Assembly (NCBI GenBank): GCA_014529385.2
Contig: CM043943.1
Span: forward strand, 158,490,247 to 158,554,246
Origin: Adiantum capillus-veneris
Taxonomy: Eukaryota > Streptophyta > Polypodiopsida > Polypodiales > Pteridaceae
Direction of reading: 5' to 3'
Length of the DNA stretch: 64,000 nucleotides
Position 1 is the stretch's first letter; each line of letters opens with the position of its first letter. Positions 45,830 through 59,503 of this stretch are shown here, piece after piece. Made by a program: the position numbers and the translations under genes. A model generated the notes under the pieces. It ran no database searches, had not been told where the DNA came from, and worked only from the letters and a program-made list of their open reading frames with translations.

Positions 45830-47298
45830 GAAAGTTCCCACATGTAACATGCAAAGCTTGGGGCTGCAGCTAGATTTTTTACTGTGGAATAGACCAACTT
45901 ACAAATGAATGAAGGAATTAAGGGATGATTTGAAAGCCACACTTCAAAATATGCAGGCTACTAGGAAACTATTGGATGCCAAGGTGTGTGCTAAGAGCAT
46001 CAAGCAGCCAAGGAAGACCCACTAAGATCCACACAAAGAGCAAGAACAATTACTAAAGAGATTTTTTCATTTAGAAGGATGAGGAAGATGATGATGGCAA
46101 AGAATGATATAGTGATGTAGTACATGGATAAAGTTCTAGATTCACATGTGCCCATGTATGATATGCAAATGGAAGAGCAGGAGCTACCGAATTTTTATCT
46201 AGCCATTTATCCTCTATACAATGAGCCACCTGATAAGATGACCTATATAGCTATTCTAGATTATCTTAAAACTTGGCATGAACATACAAATGGTCTATGG
46301 GTGGCTTGGAACACTATTTTGGACACAATTGAGCAAAGGAAAAAGTATCAAAACTAAAGGAAGATTTGGTAAATTTTAGAGATATGATTGTTCACTGGAA
46401 GGATCAACTGGGAAAATTAGTTTGCTACACTAATAATCTCCTTCAATTATCTATTCAATCCTCCAAGATTTGTGAAAAGGACTTACCAAACAAAACCAAG
46501 GATGAATCTCTCTTTAGAGAAACTGCTAAAATTGTGTTCAAAGCCAAAATTAGTGAAAACCAACCACTTCCATAGGGGGGATGACTACTACTTCTATGTA
46601 TCATAAGCTTGCTAGATCCAGATTAGCTAGAGGCAGGAAAAACATTTATGATCAAGGTACTGGTAAATATTATCAGTTGACACCCTATAAACAGGAAATG
46701 CTCACTTCTCAAAAGGAGGAATTAGAGCAAGAGGGTATGCGGATGATCATGAAGAACAATGCAGCCTCAATTCCTACTCAAAATTAGCTGGTAGTTATAA
46801 AAGTGGTTCAAAATCTCATTTGTAGCCACTTATCAGAGCACCAACTAAACAAACATGTGGACCACCATCACTTTTCTCAGAGAAACCAGTTGTTGAAGTT
46901 CAAAAGATTGTGATCTAGAAAGCACTTGACAAGAAGAAAGCTAAAAGGAAACAGTCATTAGGAAGTGAATGGGTTATAGGAGGGCCGCTTTATTTGGAAG
47001 TTTAAGGGAATGCTTAAAGCTTAAGCCAAGTTTGACCAAGCCTAAAAGAGCGGGCAAAAAGGCCTATGCTGAGATTTTTTAAAAAGCCATTTCTATATTT
47101 TGAATTTGAAAATAGTCTATTTAGTAACCCAAAAGAGAGGTGGGTAAATGAATTTTAAAATGTTGTTTTCCCATCCCTCTTCTCTCTCTAACACATAAAA
47201 CACACTCTCTCACTTAGAATTCATTAAAGGAGGCACTTTTTAGTCCCCTGCCAGAAAAGCAGATTCTCCAAATTCTCTCACTGCATTCTCTCCTTTAT

Positions 47299-47338
<40 letters not shown>

Positions 47339-47634
47339 CCCCCCCCCCCCCCCCCCCTTCATGCTTCTCCCACTCCAGCTGTAGCTGAGAGCAATGGAAA
47401 ACTCCATTACCTCTATGTGCATTAGCATTTCTATCTCTACATTCATGATCAACAATTCGAATTCAAAGGAGATTGAGTTGCACTCCCCCTCTTTCTTCTC
47501 TCCACAACATAATCCTTTTCTCCTATCTCTGAGTACTCTCCACTTCTTTCCTCCATAGCCACCTTCACCTGCTTGTAGCAGTCACCATTACACATTCTCG
47601 CTAATTTGCTTGATTAACTAACACAAATGTCATT
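45830..47634 (+). other. Unassigned ORF debris and (CT)n(C)n tract
   Basis: Plus-strand fragments at 46124-46357, 46366-46575 and 46581-46787 are separated by single stops or shifts and look like remnants of one protein (IYDQGTGKYYQLTPYKQEM), but show no motif I recognise. A (CT)n run followed by about 23 C residues lies at 47300-47357. Stop codons saturate the rest. Confidence 0.4.
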
Positions 47635-48229
47635 CAATCCCCTACCACGGCAAGACATTACTAACAAGTCAAAACAATATTGATTAAACATTGATTTAGA
47701 GCAGGAGTACGCTACTATGCAACTTGGCACATCTAATCCTAATGCTAGAGACCAGCTATGGAACCATGGATGCAAGGCAATCATCTTATGGGTTGATGGC
47801 TATATTTACCCTAGCGATCCAATGACCAATGCGTCACCGCCTTTTTGTAATGTCACTGAGCTACTGCGCTTTATTGGAGATGGGAGAGACGGATTGTTTG
47901 GCTACTGCTAGATATCACATTTAGCTTTTGTCAGTGAAAGGGAAGCAAGAAAACATCTTTGTGCTATCTATCTAAATGACGAGATGTCAAAGGTTATTAA
48001 AAAAGCAGAGTATCAAAAAATGGAGCAAGAACATCTTCGAGACAATTATGTACAGCTACAACACACTGCACATAATATGTGCCGGCGAATCGATCATCCC
48101 CACACAGTCCATTGGGCGATCACATTCGCAAGTGCAAGAGACATGCAATGTGTATGCTATCTTCAAGTGGTGGAGCTCGAAAGAAACGTATCCGTCAAAC
48201 TCGATAGGAATACAAATGCAAGCTTCTAA
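47635..48229 (+). pseudogene. Diverged N-terminal fragment related to gene 4 (putative transposase)
   Basis: Codons 47780-47910 read ILWVDGYIYPSDPMT, ASPPFCNVTELLRFIGDG and GLFGY, which line up with LWTDGRLYPVDPMT, TPPFSNCSSLIKFVGDG and GLLGYT of gene 4. A stop follows (TAG 47909), then SEREARKH, which matches AAERD in position, and a helical stretch. The core catalytic region is absent; a gypsy element follows at about 48.6 kb. This shows a second, older copy of the same family in the window, in opposite orientation to gene 4. Confidence 0.65.
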
Positions 48230-48974
48230 TTGCATACATTTTTTGCACGTTGCTGTAATATTATTTCAATAGATATGCGGACTCTCCGGACTAGGACTTT
48301 ATGCGGCTACGGACAGTTCTTTACGGGATACCATGGGACAGGACGGGGGTTTGCAAGATTCCTAATTTTCGCTAAAGCAGTGGGTGTATTTGGGGGGGCA
48401 TACCAGTCATTGTGGGGATATCAATCAATATCGTTCTCATGTAATTTTGTGTCTTGCTGTGTATCAATGAAGAAGATGGTGTTATGACCCTGTGTACTAC
48501 CTATTCTATCTTCTTATACATTGTTGCTTCATATAATATAAGGAAGTGTGAGGGTATCCATTCCCGTAGTGCTTATTGCTCCACTGCAAAGCCATAGGTA
48601 TTACATCTGGCGACCACGATGCGTGATGGGCGACGTGCTGTGAACATGCATGCGCACTAGGCCTTAGTTCCAGTCGTGCACAGACAACGGAGGAGAGGCA
48701 GATCGGATGAATTCGTTTTTTCCACACCCAGGCTAAGGAACATGTGTCTCTGTTGCCAAGCCCGGTTCGTGGTTGATGTATCCAACGTGCACGGCGTACT
48801 CCGCATGATCAGTCATGTCCTCCTATCGTACACTCTTGCTCACCAACTCATGTCGCTCCACCACCAACTCCAGTAAGCAGTCCAAGGGTTACCCCGCCAT
48901 CATCCCCGCCTCCTATTGGCCAAGGGGCTATGGCGCAACCAGTGGTGGCGGGTGGTTAGATTAAGTATAGTCAT

Positions 48975-50062
48975 TTTTGAGGTCGCTCAAAGGAAGATCC
49001 TAATGCACATTTGTGGAAATTTAACAAGGTGTATGGATTGAATCATCCTGGTGCAGTGGTTCCTCTTCATCAACAATCGGTGTTTGAGTCCACACATTTT
49101 AAGGAAAAGCTGCAAAATGAATGTCAAAGTATCCTGATGATCACTTTCAAACTTATGTCGAAGGTTTCAGAGAGGTTCTTGCGTCGATTCACAACGGAAA
49201 ATATAGTTCCTCAACATATAGAAAAGCTTCGTACGTTGCGTCAAGAGTCGTTGCCAGTGGAGGATTATGGTGCAAAGTTTCGGATGCTCTTGCAGCTGAT
49301 ACCTCAGGCACAACGTCCAGCATCCGAGGTGTTGAATGATTAATTTTTGCGAGGACTGAATAAGGATCTCAAAACTGCTATGGCAACAGTGGATAAGGTA
49401 ACCACTCCATTGGATAATGTTATCGTGCGAGCTGTTGTAGCAGGTGCAGCCTTAGAAGATACGAAGTCACCAAGGAAATCAAAGAAAATGGATCGCAAGA
49501 AATCTCATCGTAAATCTCAAAGAAGTGGCAGTGATAGTTCGGAGTCGGAGAGTACAGACTCACAATCCTCAGATTCAGGCAACAGTAGTTTGGTGAAAGA
49601 GTCGGAGGAGGCACCTCAGAAAAAATCCCAGCGAAAGGTGTTTCATCCGGATCTGTGAAATCTTCTGCAATGTTTAAGAGTCTGAAGGAGCTATGGTGTA
49701 CTCAATGCCGGAATCTTGGACATGCCGCTCAAGATTATGCAATGAATCAGTATGGTGTGCGATTTGCACAGCCAATACCCATGATACAGTGGAATGTTAT
49801 CACAATGGTCGTGGCCGTAGGAGTCGGGATTCTTAAGACTACATGGCTGTCACAACATTCAAGACAAGAGCCTGCGGTAGCACTGGCTCACGCTCATGCA
49901 TCGGAGGCACCTTTTCCAAGACCAGCCGGCGAACGAGGTCAAGGGGGGGGTCACGGCCGCGGACGAGGTGGCCGAGATCCAAATCAACCCAAGACTTGCC
50001 TTTTCTGTTCAAGAGAGGGGCATTGGCGGTCGGAGTGTTCAGAAGCCTTGGAATATGATTAA
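48975..50062 (+). pseudogene. gag of the decayed gypsy element
   Basis: The core reads DPNAHLWKFNKVYGLNH and later FRMLLQLIPQAQRP. A TAA at 49341 is followed by FLRGLNKDLKTAMATVDKV in the same frame, a Ser-rich basic stretch, then an incomplete knuckle (CTQCRNLGHAAQDY, last Cys lost) and an intact CCHC knuckle, CLFCSREGHWRSEC (49998-50039). Confidence 0.75.
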
Positions 50063-50104
50063 AAGAAATAAGAACATGATGTTAGAAAGTAGCCTAGTGT
50101 AGCT

Positions 50105-50878
50105 ATGGTTCAGATTGAGGGATTGGAGGAGCCTGACTCGGTGGTTTCGTTGATTACCCGATCTGGAAAAAATGTGGTACCAGCAGCAAATGTTAAGCTT
50201 CCGGATTGGTCAACTCAAGAGGATGTACGCAGAAAGACTGTAACATGGATGCCGCAGTCAGTGCCGCCATTGCAATCACCAGGATCTTTCACGAGCTTTT
50301 CGAAGAAGAAAGAGGGAAAAGCCAAAAACAGGGCAAGTACCATGGAAGAGGATAATTGGGATTCTGTTTGGAGGGAGGCACTAGAATCACCATCACCAGT
50401 GCGCTTGGGATTGCTATTGAAACTAGTTTTGAATTTTCATAAATCTTTGCTGAGTCGGGATTTTAAAGGAATAAAAAATATGGAAGTCAATGCTGCGGCA
50501 GTTGAGGAAGTGCGGGATGATTCAGTCCCGTTGCCTGCAAATAGGATTACAGATACACGCATATCCGAGCTTTCAGTACGATAATATGGAATGTATTTCG
50601 ACAAATTCCTATTAGATGGAGCTGCGGGAGTTAATATTATTACTCAAGCGGCTTGTGAGCGCTTTGATCTTGATGATTGGGAACCTACTCCCTTTGTAGT
50701 TTGCATGGCGGATCAGAGAAGAATACAGCCAGCAGGATTGCTTAGAGGAATTGTGTTAAATGTGTCTGGTCTATCCTTTGTTGTTTTGTTAGTGGTATTA
50801 AATATTCAAGATTACAAGTCAGGATTATCATATTATATAGAGGAGACCATGGCTATGCCAAGCCAAGGTAAAGCATAA
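50105..50878 (+). pseudogene. Protease region of the decayed gypsy element
   Basis: Linker ORF 50105-50584, then FLLDGAAGVNIIT at 50606-50650, the retropepsin signature with the central T/S lost (DGA), followed by the flap-like VCMADQRRIQPAG. Single stops separate the parts. Confidence 0.65.
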
Positions 50879-50927
50879 TTGGGAGGCAAACATGCTGACA
50901 AGAAAAAAGGGTCACTAGAAAGTTCGG

Positions 50928-52480
50928 GTGATGTTGGGTACCTACATACAACCAGTTCAAGCAGCATGGCCTGTGATAGCAAAAACAGTGAATATGGTGG
51001 AAGGATTAGAAGAGGATGAAGAGGAGAAATTCTTGAAGGCTAATCCGGATTTAGTTTCTCTTTATGTTGCAGATGTTTCTATGATTTCGGAGGGAAAGTC
51101 GGTATGGGATCAAGACATGGCAGCGCCAGAGGGGAAAGAAGAAGCCTTGCCTATGCCAGAACCATTGGAGGAGGTTATTCATCAAGAACGTGACTTTGAA
51201 GCACAGATGAGTAAAGTAACAAGGGTGAAGGAGGATGAGCTGGATATAGTCTTTCTAGGAGTTCCGGAGGAGACTAAGCCAATCCATATCAGTCGACGAC
51301 TTGAGGCCCGATTCCAAGAGGACTTGATTAATTTTTTGATGGAATTTAAGGATGTTTTTGCATGGGAGTATGCGGATATGAAAGGATTGGATCCGAAGTT
51401 TTATCAGCATAAGATTCGTTTATAACCAGATGCAGTGCCAGTGAAGCAGCATTCGTATAAGATGAATCTGAATGTGGCCAAGTAAGTCAAGGTGGAAATT
51501 GATCTCTTATTGTAAGTGGGTTTTATTATCCCTATTGATAATCCAGAATGGATTTCTCCTATTGTGGTGGTACCAAAGAAGGACAAGAAAATTCAAATTT
51601 GTGTGGAAAGCTAAATGCAACAACTATTCAAGACCCTTTTTCGCTTCCACTTCTGGATTCTATTTTGGATGATGTGGCAGGTCATGAAATGTATTCTTTT
51701 CTGGATGGATTTAGTGGCTATAATCAAATTTGGATGGTTGAAGGGGATCAGGCTAAAACAGCTTTCATTACGGTGCGGGGTGTGTTTGCATGCATAGTAA
51801 TGTGGTTCGGAGTACGGAATGTGTCCTCAACTTTTCAAAGGGATATGTTTGAAATTTTTGGTCCTTACTTGACAGATTTTATGTGAATCTTTTTGGATGA
51901 CCTCAGTGTCTTTGGAGTGCAATTAGAGCATTTGAATCAATTGCCTTTATGTTTTATCAAATGTCGTGAGGTAAAATTCAGTTTAAATCCTCTAAAATGT
52001 GCATTCACGATGCGGAGTGGTAGATTATTGGGCCATGTGATTCTGAGGACGGCATTTTAGTGGACCCTGATAAAATATTAGCAATTATGGAGGCACCTTT
52101 GTCGGCAAATCCAAAGTAGTGTGCAATATTTTTGGGTCAAGCTCGGTGGCATGGGAGGAATTTGTGCTTTATGGCATGTTTGGCAATTCCTCTTAACCAG
52201 GCAGTGTATGCCAATGTTTTTAAATGGACCCCGGAATGTGATCTGGCCTATAGGAGATTAAAAATTCAATTGTCCAAAGCTCCTACCATGATTCCTTTGA
52301 ATTGGGGTCGGGATTTTCATGTTTTTGTGGATGCTTCTAATCGGGCTATTGGCAGTGTGTTGATGCAAGAACAAACTCATGGGTGGTTTCGACCTGTCTA
52401 TTATGCAAGTAGGCGATTATCATCAGTAGAGAAAAATTATTTAGTCACATAAAGAGAATGCTTAGGGATGATTTATTCGT
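50928..52480 (+). pseudogene. RT and RNase H region of the decayed gypsy element
   Basis: The N-terminal linker ends in FKDVFAWEYADMKGLDP. RT fragments read FLDGFSGYNQIWM, AFITVRGVFACIVMWFGV and, after a stop at 51885, IFLDDLSVFG with the catalytic Asp pair. The RNase H region reads FVDASNRAIGSVLMQE and YYASRRLSSVEKNYLVT, then TAA at 52450. No integrase follows. Confidence 0.78.
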
Positions 52481-55343
52481 GAAGTAATTTCGTCATTATC
52501 TGTTGGGACGGCGGGTTTTTTTTCATGTGGATCATTTGGCTCTCTTATATTTGGTGCACCAACAAAATTTGATTGCAATCTTGAAAAGTGGGAAAAGGGC
52601 TATGATGGTTGCAACACCATGGCACTACCTATTTTGAGAACTCTTTGTCAATGGTTTCGTGCATGCAACAAGTTCCTTATACTCTACTCGCGCTGTTTGC
52701 AGAGCTTTCACACTGCTACGTCTCACTGTTTTTTCCTTCTTCTGTTTGCTCTCGCCACCATGCATGGTTGCAGGATTTGCGACTGCGAGTCTTCGCCAAC
52801 CTTGACTTGCAAAGCATTCCTGTCCACCTGCAGGCTAGTGTATTGATAGAACAGCTGGCTGTTTGCGATATGGTGGAAGTAAACAATCAAAGAGTTCAAT
52901 TAACAACAAAAAGAATCTCAAGATGCTGTTGACTGCCTATCGATGGCGTTGCTCGTGCCTCACATGTTATTCCCGCTGCAGAGGCAGAGCTTGAACTTGA
53001 ATTGAAAGTGAAAGGGGTATATAAACTGACAAGGCTCGCTAATGTGGCAATTAGAGATGCTTATTGCTAGTTTTTGGAAGCTATTTGGCTCCAAGCCAAA
53101 ACTTATACCATCTTTGCTAAAGCTTGAAATGTGCTGCATTCAGCCAATTTTGGGCTAGTGGCCTGGGCAGCAATCGTCAGGGAACAGTTACTAGCTGAGT
53201 GTCAAAGATTTGTAGGGCAGATGGGGCACAGTACCCCAACTAATACAAAGGTGGGGCAGCTTCTGAAATTGTGTTCCCCTTAACAGAAGTTTTTCCTCTT
53301 GCCTCAGACCTTTATGTCATTTTGATGATGATCAATTCATGACCCAGAGCACTGCTTCACCAAAACAGGGGCTCAAGGTTCGGTACCGGATGAGGAGTTG
53401 CCTCATACACCTGCCCGTGTGACAGCTGCAGCGGATGCTTCGACTTCAGTGGTAGCCCTTGTTTCACTTGAGATGGCCACTGCGGGGACTTCAAATAGGA
53501 AGCAAGGATAGGAGGAAGTCCTACTTTCCACACCACCTCCAGTGTTGGCACCATCTCTGGAGTGAGGCAGGTTGCGTGAGGTTTCAGTAGTTGCACAATG
53601 GAGACGAAGAATGCAGGAGCGTGCAGCAACTTCAAACCGTGAGGGGATTGGCTATAAGGGTGCGGACATCTCCTTGCAACCAAAAAATCTTGAAGCTATC
53701 CGGGTAGCATCAGATGCGGTGGGGATGTCTCCAGCCCCTTGCCTTGGGAAGTCCAAGCTGCAAATCTTTTCGATCAGCTCCAGGCATGCGGAACATTTTT
53801 GCAGTGCATGGTGGATTCTTTGCGAGCGGTTTGGACAGCACCGGCGAGCCTAAGGCACGGGTCACCGAGCTCGAATTGCAGGTGGCAGCCTTGCAGACCC
53901 ACAATCTAGAGCTGGAGGGCCAAAACAACGTACTACAAAATATAGCCCAACAGCATGACAATCTAATGCAAGTTCTAAGGAGAGGCTAACTCTAGCCTTG
54001 TTTCCTCTATTCAAGATGAGCTTCTTTGCTTGCACATGCAGAATGGCCTAGCCAACTACTTAGAGTTGCATCTAGGGGATGTGTTGATCAATTGGAATGA
54101 TCTTGATGGCCTGGCAGTGGAAATGCAGCAGGACCTGCACAATTTTTGGGAGGGCCAAATGCAAAAGTGGAGATCGATGTTGACCAATGCGGCGGTAACC
54201 CAGCAGCAAGCACAACAGCTCATGGTGTGCCAGCCTGCACCGCCTACCAATGACAGAGGTAAGGGCATTGTGCAAGAAGGTTTTGATATTTTTTATTAGG
54301 TGAAAGCTACCAAAGAATGTGTTGAAACCAAAGCCCATTTCTCTCTTTTGCATCGAGTAATTCATCGTCTTTAGTAAAGCTAGACATATGCTTTTTGTGG
54401 GACGCATGTCTAACATCACTATCCTATCTTATTGCAGTATTAGCAAGAACCACGATTAAATTTTCAATCCATGGGATGAAGCTGATTCCACTAGTGCATA
54501 GAGGCTACAAGAGGGTGTCAATCTCTTAGAAAACAACTAACAACTTGCATCTAACTCAAGCTACACTCAAGTGACAGAAATCACTAAAAACCAATCGCTC
54601 ATCGGCAAACAAATCACATTCTTTGCAGCATTCATTGACATCCAAATGTAACGAAACTTCTAGGACATGTTTATAAGACGTAATTATGGTCTCAAATCCC
54701 ACTTTAGGTCAAGTGTCAAAATCATGATTATTAATAGCAGTGGAGTTTTGACCTAGTCATTTTTGACCCAAAATGCATCTAAATGCTTAGCAATGATGCC
54801 CCAAAACCCTGCCTATGCTTAGTTTTTTATTTGAAAGTGTAAATTCCTAGTTATGATGAAATTAGGCTGCGGGTTGGCGACGCCAAAATCTACGATGTGT
54901 TTATGTTAATGCGTAGAGCGCTTACTTGCGGTTGCAATGCAACAAATGTGACTGCAATGTGACAATTGGAGAGGGAGTAGGAAGCGCGAGAAGGAGAGAG
55001 GTGAGCGCCATTAGCTCACAGTGTGTATTTCATTATCCAAAACTTAATAATAACTTACAAAAATTGTCTTTTATACCTTAACCAAGGTTTTTGGTGGTAA
55101 AAACTCATAATCTGGGAGTTCTACCAAAGATGGGTAATGATAGGTTGATACAATCTAAAAGCTTGTAGCCCCAGCTCATCAATTACAAGGTTTATCTGAA
55201 AAATAGGAGTTATAATATTCCCGAATTATCAAAATAATAAGTTTTTTTACAATGAGAACTCCGAAAAATGGTATCCATGGTATCTGTGTTAGCTTGCTAC
55301 TTACATTCCCCCCTCCTTGCATGTGTCGTCCCTTGACACAGCT
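52481..55343. other. Unassigned; short coiled-coil ORF, no clear gene
   Basis: Plus-strand ORFs at 53714-53989 (ELELQVAALQTHNLELEG, a heptad pattern) and 54030-54299 (Gln-rich) could be one frameshifted protein of a retroelement. 54300-55343 holds no ORF of interest; CATTTTTGACC-type phrases there resemble the non-coding part of the arm at 44.9 kb. Confidence 0.35.
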
Positions 55344-56931
55344 TTATGGGCTGGAGTAGTCTTCGGACTGTCGGCTGGCCAGGCGGTCTTTAAGTGTTGT
55401 TAGAGCCTTTTGATATTTGATTTTCCGTTTCTTATTTGGCACTTGCAAGAACTGCATAGTTACTATGTTTTTGAGCTCCACTATCGAGTAGCCTACAAAC
55501 CTTGAGGTCAGATTGTTGACACTAGTGCAAATATCTTCGTTTGCCAAGTGAAGAATCCTATGTAGAACGCTTTGTTGAATGCCAGCATATTGTGAGAAGG
55601 TAGAAACATGCATCTAGCGTAGAAGCCATAGAGGACTTCTTCGGAAGGTTAACCACTGAGATCATAGCACAAACCTTTGTTACCCTCAAGAAATGACATC
55701 CAAGGGGTGTTTGCTTGCTCTGGCTCATTGAACACTTCGATGCAGGTGAGCGGCATTCAGCAGATTTTGTATAGCATAGCACATGACAAATTTGGTTGAC
55801 TTTTAAAGAATGGCATGGCACCCTTTAGGGTTTTCACCATGTATTCTTCAGTCGTTGGTCCCTTTTTTGGAGCAGGCAATCTGGGGTAATTCAGCCAAGT
55901 TGGCCGCTTCTTTAGTAGTGCCTCATGTGCTATCCAGGTCCTTACTCTTGGTACACAACAAAAGGTGGGATCCTTTTGCAGGGCCGCAGGTGCTCTCATG
56001 AACAGAATCAAGTACCTTGGGTTCTTATTCAGCCAGCTCAACCTCCACTTCGGGTGGTCTTTATCTGCGTCCGCAACTTGCATGTCTGTGCAAAGTCTTT
56101 CTTTTACTTGTAGCAACTCAATTTTAATCAGAGGGTAGGGTAGGGATTGTTGGTGCCATTACACATTTATTTGATTGGGAGTGAGTTGTGTGACATTGAC
56201 AGAATGAAGTACTCTCAACTCCCAATCCATTGCTGCCTTCCACTGCTCATCTACCTCTTGTGTAACTTTTTCTTTCAGTGCATCTTCTTCAGTCTTTGAG
56301 AGCTGGACCATGGGCACTGTGTCTTCTTCTGTGATGGGTACCTGAAATTCTTCCTTGCCACTCAACTCTACTACGGCCTATGTCTCCATGTCAACAAATG
56401 ATACTTAGGGGATTTCTATCTGAGGTGGCTCCGAAGTGCCTGCCTCTTCTTGCGTTTTTGTCCTTCCCTCTCTCATAGCTGATTGACTCGTTTGAGTTCA
56501 GCTATGTCCTTTGGTAGCTCATCTTCTCTTTGGACCCGCATCAAGGCCAGGTCTCTGCGCTGAGACTGCTCTAATTTCAGCCCCAGTTCGAGGTCTTTAT
56601 TTTTCTTTTCTAACCCCTTGTAGACCTTGTATGTTCCCTTGATCGAGGCGACCGCTGGATTTTCTCGTATTTGCCGCAAGGATATCACCTAATCATTGAT
56701 TCTTTGTTCTAAGTATTGTAGAGAATCATTGGCCACATCTAACTGTACCTGGATCTTTTGAGCTGATAGAGTGGTAGTTAGAAGTTCATTTGTCACTTCC
56801 GTCAGCTGATCATACTTGGCTTTGCACGCATCTGACAGCTTGCTAAGCAGCTCACCCAGTTCTTCCATTTCTTTCTGTTGCTTGTCTCTTGCAAGTTGAT
56901 GTTGTTCAGCTTCCGCTCTTAACTCCTGCAC
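55344..56931 (-). pseudogene. Coiled-coil ORF island, unknown family
   Basis: Minus-strand fragments 56931-56473 (QMEELGELLSKL-like heptads, two ORFs separated by one stop in the same direction), 56365-56159 (acidic) and 56116-55344 (WRLSWLNKNPRYLILFMRAP, then several stops) read like one long protein broken by stops. The domain is unrecognised. Together with 59504-61288 it may be an accessory ORF of a retroelement split by an inserted LTR-like sequence. Confidence 0.4.
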
Positions 56932-59503
56932 TTGCCTCTAGAGATCGGTGATGACATTAAGTCTGTTGTCTAACTCCCCTTGGAGTGCATTGATCATCAT
57001 CTCTAACTCTTTGGCACGTGTGCTACGGCCAAGTGCTGTTGAGCAAAGTCTTTCTGTTGAGGCGGTCCAGGGCGGGCAACAAGAAGAGCGGCCTCTAAAC
57101 ACCCTTCAAGGCTCCTGTGCTGCTCAATTGGGGCTGGGGCAAGCACAATCAGAGACAACAACAACCCACAGCCAGAAACCAAACAAGAAAAGGGGCACCA
57201 CCTAGTTGTAGATGCGAACTAGGACGCACGTGAAATCTCCTTGTACTCAAACGCACAAAGAGAGGGGAATGCAAGATAGCCACACACACCAAACACAAAC
57301 ATTCACCACGCCAGAGAGAGGTAAAGAGCACAAATCAACTTGAGCAACTTAGTCTTAGCCTTAAAGACTAGATGCACACAAAGCTTGATGAGAAATAGAG
57401 AGACAACACAAAACTTGACCTTGTTGCCAATACACAAATTGTCTTAGGGTCACGGAAGCCCTCTCACCGAGCACCCTCTTACAATTGAAAGTTTTGGTAA
57501 ACAATTCAACAAGCCCTCAAACCACCAAGCATGAAATGGCACAACAAACTTCAAGGACAATATACCTTCAACCACCTGATGAGCCAACTTATCAAGTCAA
57601 TTTGGAGAGAAGAGTCGTAGTTGCAGCATACAATTGCACCCAAAACTATGAATCTTATTTATGGACAAGAGTAGGCTACAAGTGTGATTGCAGAGTATAG
57701 TATCACTCCACTCCTCTAGATGGCATAACTAACTTCAAGCTTCTCCATGCACCTATGTGTAGTGATGGAATAGAGCACTCACAATGCACACACTCTACAC
57801 AACTAGGCTTGAAGAGTGGTGTGTTATGTGTTGAGAATGGTGTGGTGTAGTGTGATCATGTGATGATTTACAAGGGAGAGAAGGGCTCTATTTATAGGTT
57901 TTAGAAGCCCCGATTAGGATTAGGCCTAATCAAGTTTATTTGAAGGAATAAAAGATTATGCATATTTTTAAAAAAAAATTTAATGAGGGTGGGTCTCTCT
58001 TGTCCTTTGAGTCACGTGGATGTGGGCTCAAGGGAAGAGAATCATTGAGGATGAAAGGAGAGAGGGATTGAGTGAATAATTTGGGAGTGCCTACTCTAGT
58101 AGAGGGTGCAATTTACAATAAGGTTAGTGGTTAGTAGTTAGTAATTATCACTACAAAATATTTACAAAATCATTCACCAAATGGTGAGATATATGATGAG
58201 AAAAGTAAAGTTAGAGAAGGGATGAGCTTGTAAAGAGAGGTTGAAGCTTTGGAGAAGTTGACATTCACATCTTTACAGCACCGGTAGAAGAAGCGGTCAG
58301 CATGGCGAAGTAGCGCGTGTCAATGAAGCTATGTTATCTTCAAACCTTGGAAAATTCATGATAAAAGTCTTTATTTGCAGAGGTTATCCTTGGATTTTTG
58401 CTGATTTTTTGAAGTTCTTTACAAAGTTGAAGAGGGTATGGTAATATGGACATATATGTAGAGAGAAAGGGGGACACATAGGGTGTAAAAATGGAGGATG
58501 AAGGCTATGGAGGTGTGAGAGATGTGGCAATGGTGAAGAGGGTGAATTAGGACATAGGAGTTGCAGGTTTGGGAGTGGGAAGGAGAGGGAGGAGTGTGTG
58601 TGAAAGAGGAAAATGATAAAGTGGAAGAGGGAGTGTGGCTGCATAGCATGGGCAAACTAGGGTCCACCAATAAAATCATAGCTCATAGCTCGTAGCTCAA
58701 AAAAATATGAAAAAATTTGAGGTCAAAGTTCAGCTCACGAGCTACAACTTTTGTTTGTATCACCTTTTCAAATTCGGGGAGCATGTGATCTTTAAAAATT
58801 CAGCAAAACCGATTGTTTTTTCCACTGCACAAGGTCCTTGTGAGGTCCTTCTTTGGATGATTCTTTTGAATACCTCCAAGAGTGAGCTCCCCATGGTGCA
58901 TACATGCATTCCACATACCCTTGACCTTATTTGGTAGGTCTATAATTGAAGATATTGTTGAGATCATGATATAAGTGAATAGTACAACTAAGAAAATCAA
59001 ATATTGAGGGGTCTAAAAAAATATGTACATGTCAAATATAAATAATATAGGTGGAAAAAATATAAAGGGGTTAAAATAAATCTCTCTCATTATAAGTCTA
59101 CCATAAAAAGATGAATATTTTTTGTGGTCTAATTTATGAGAGTAATAGAGAATAGATGTAGGAAGGAAAAAATCACAATAGTGAAAAAATATACACATAA
59201 ATAGAACTAGTTTTTTTGGATTTTTGTTGGGATGGAGTTACACCAAAAATAGAGAAGCTTGCATGAAATTATTTTTATATGGAATAAAGAGTATGCAAAA
59301 TGGTAAGAAAAAATATGGTAATGGTGAGTCAATGTACATCGCATAAATAACAAACACCTAAGTATAAATATTTAAATAAATACCAAAATAATTATGAAAA
59401 ATCCTTATATTTAGGCCCTATATACAATGAAATATTTACACACAAATGGGCCATAATATATATATATATATTTTTTTTTTGGCTCAACTAGCCCAGTGAC
59501 TAG
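56932..59503. other. Non-coding stretch with an LTR-like TATA region
   Basis: TATAAATAGAGC on the minus strand at about 57900-57889, followed by a short transcribed-looking region, resembles an LTR promoter lying between two ORF islands. LTR ends were not found. 58300-59500 is AT-rich with no gene. Confidence 0.35.

Larger units (their letters stand above)
48230..52480 (+). mobile_element. Decayed Ty3/gypsy element: gag, zinc knuckles, protease, RT, RNase H
   Basis: A possible LTR end (ATTACA at 48600-48605) and a candidate primer-binding site (TGGCGACCACGAT, 48608-48620) precede the coding debris. The remaining order is gag, protease, reverse transcriptase and RNase H; integrase and the 3' LTR are missing after about 52480. 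Many stops and shifts show that it is old. Confidence 0.75.

Noticed and set aside
45595-45835. Perfect target duplication around the isolated copia LTR
   Set aside because: GAATT and GAAAG do not match beyond three bases.
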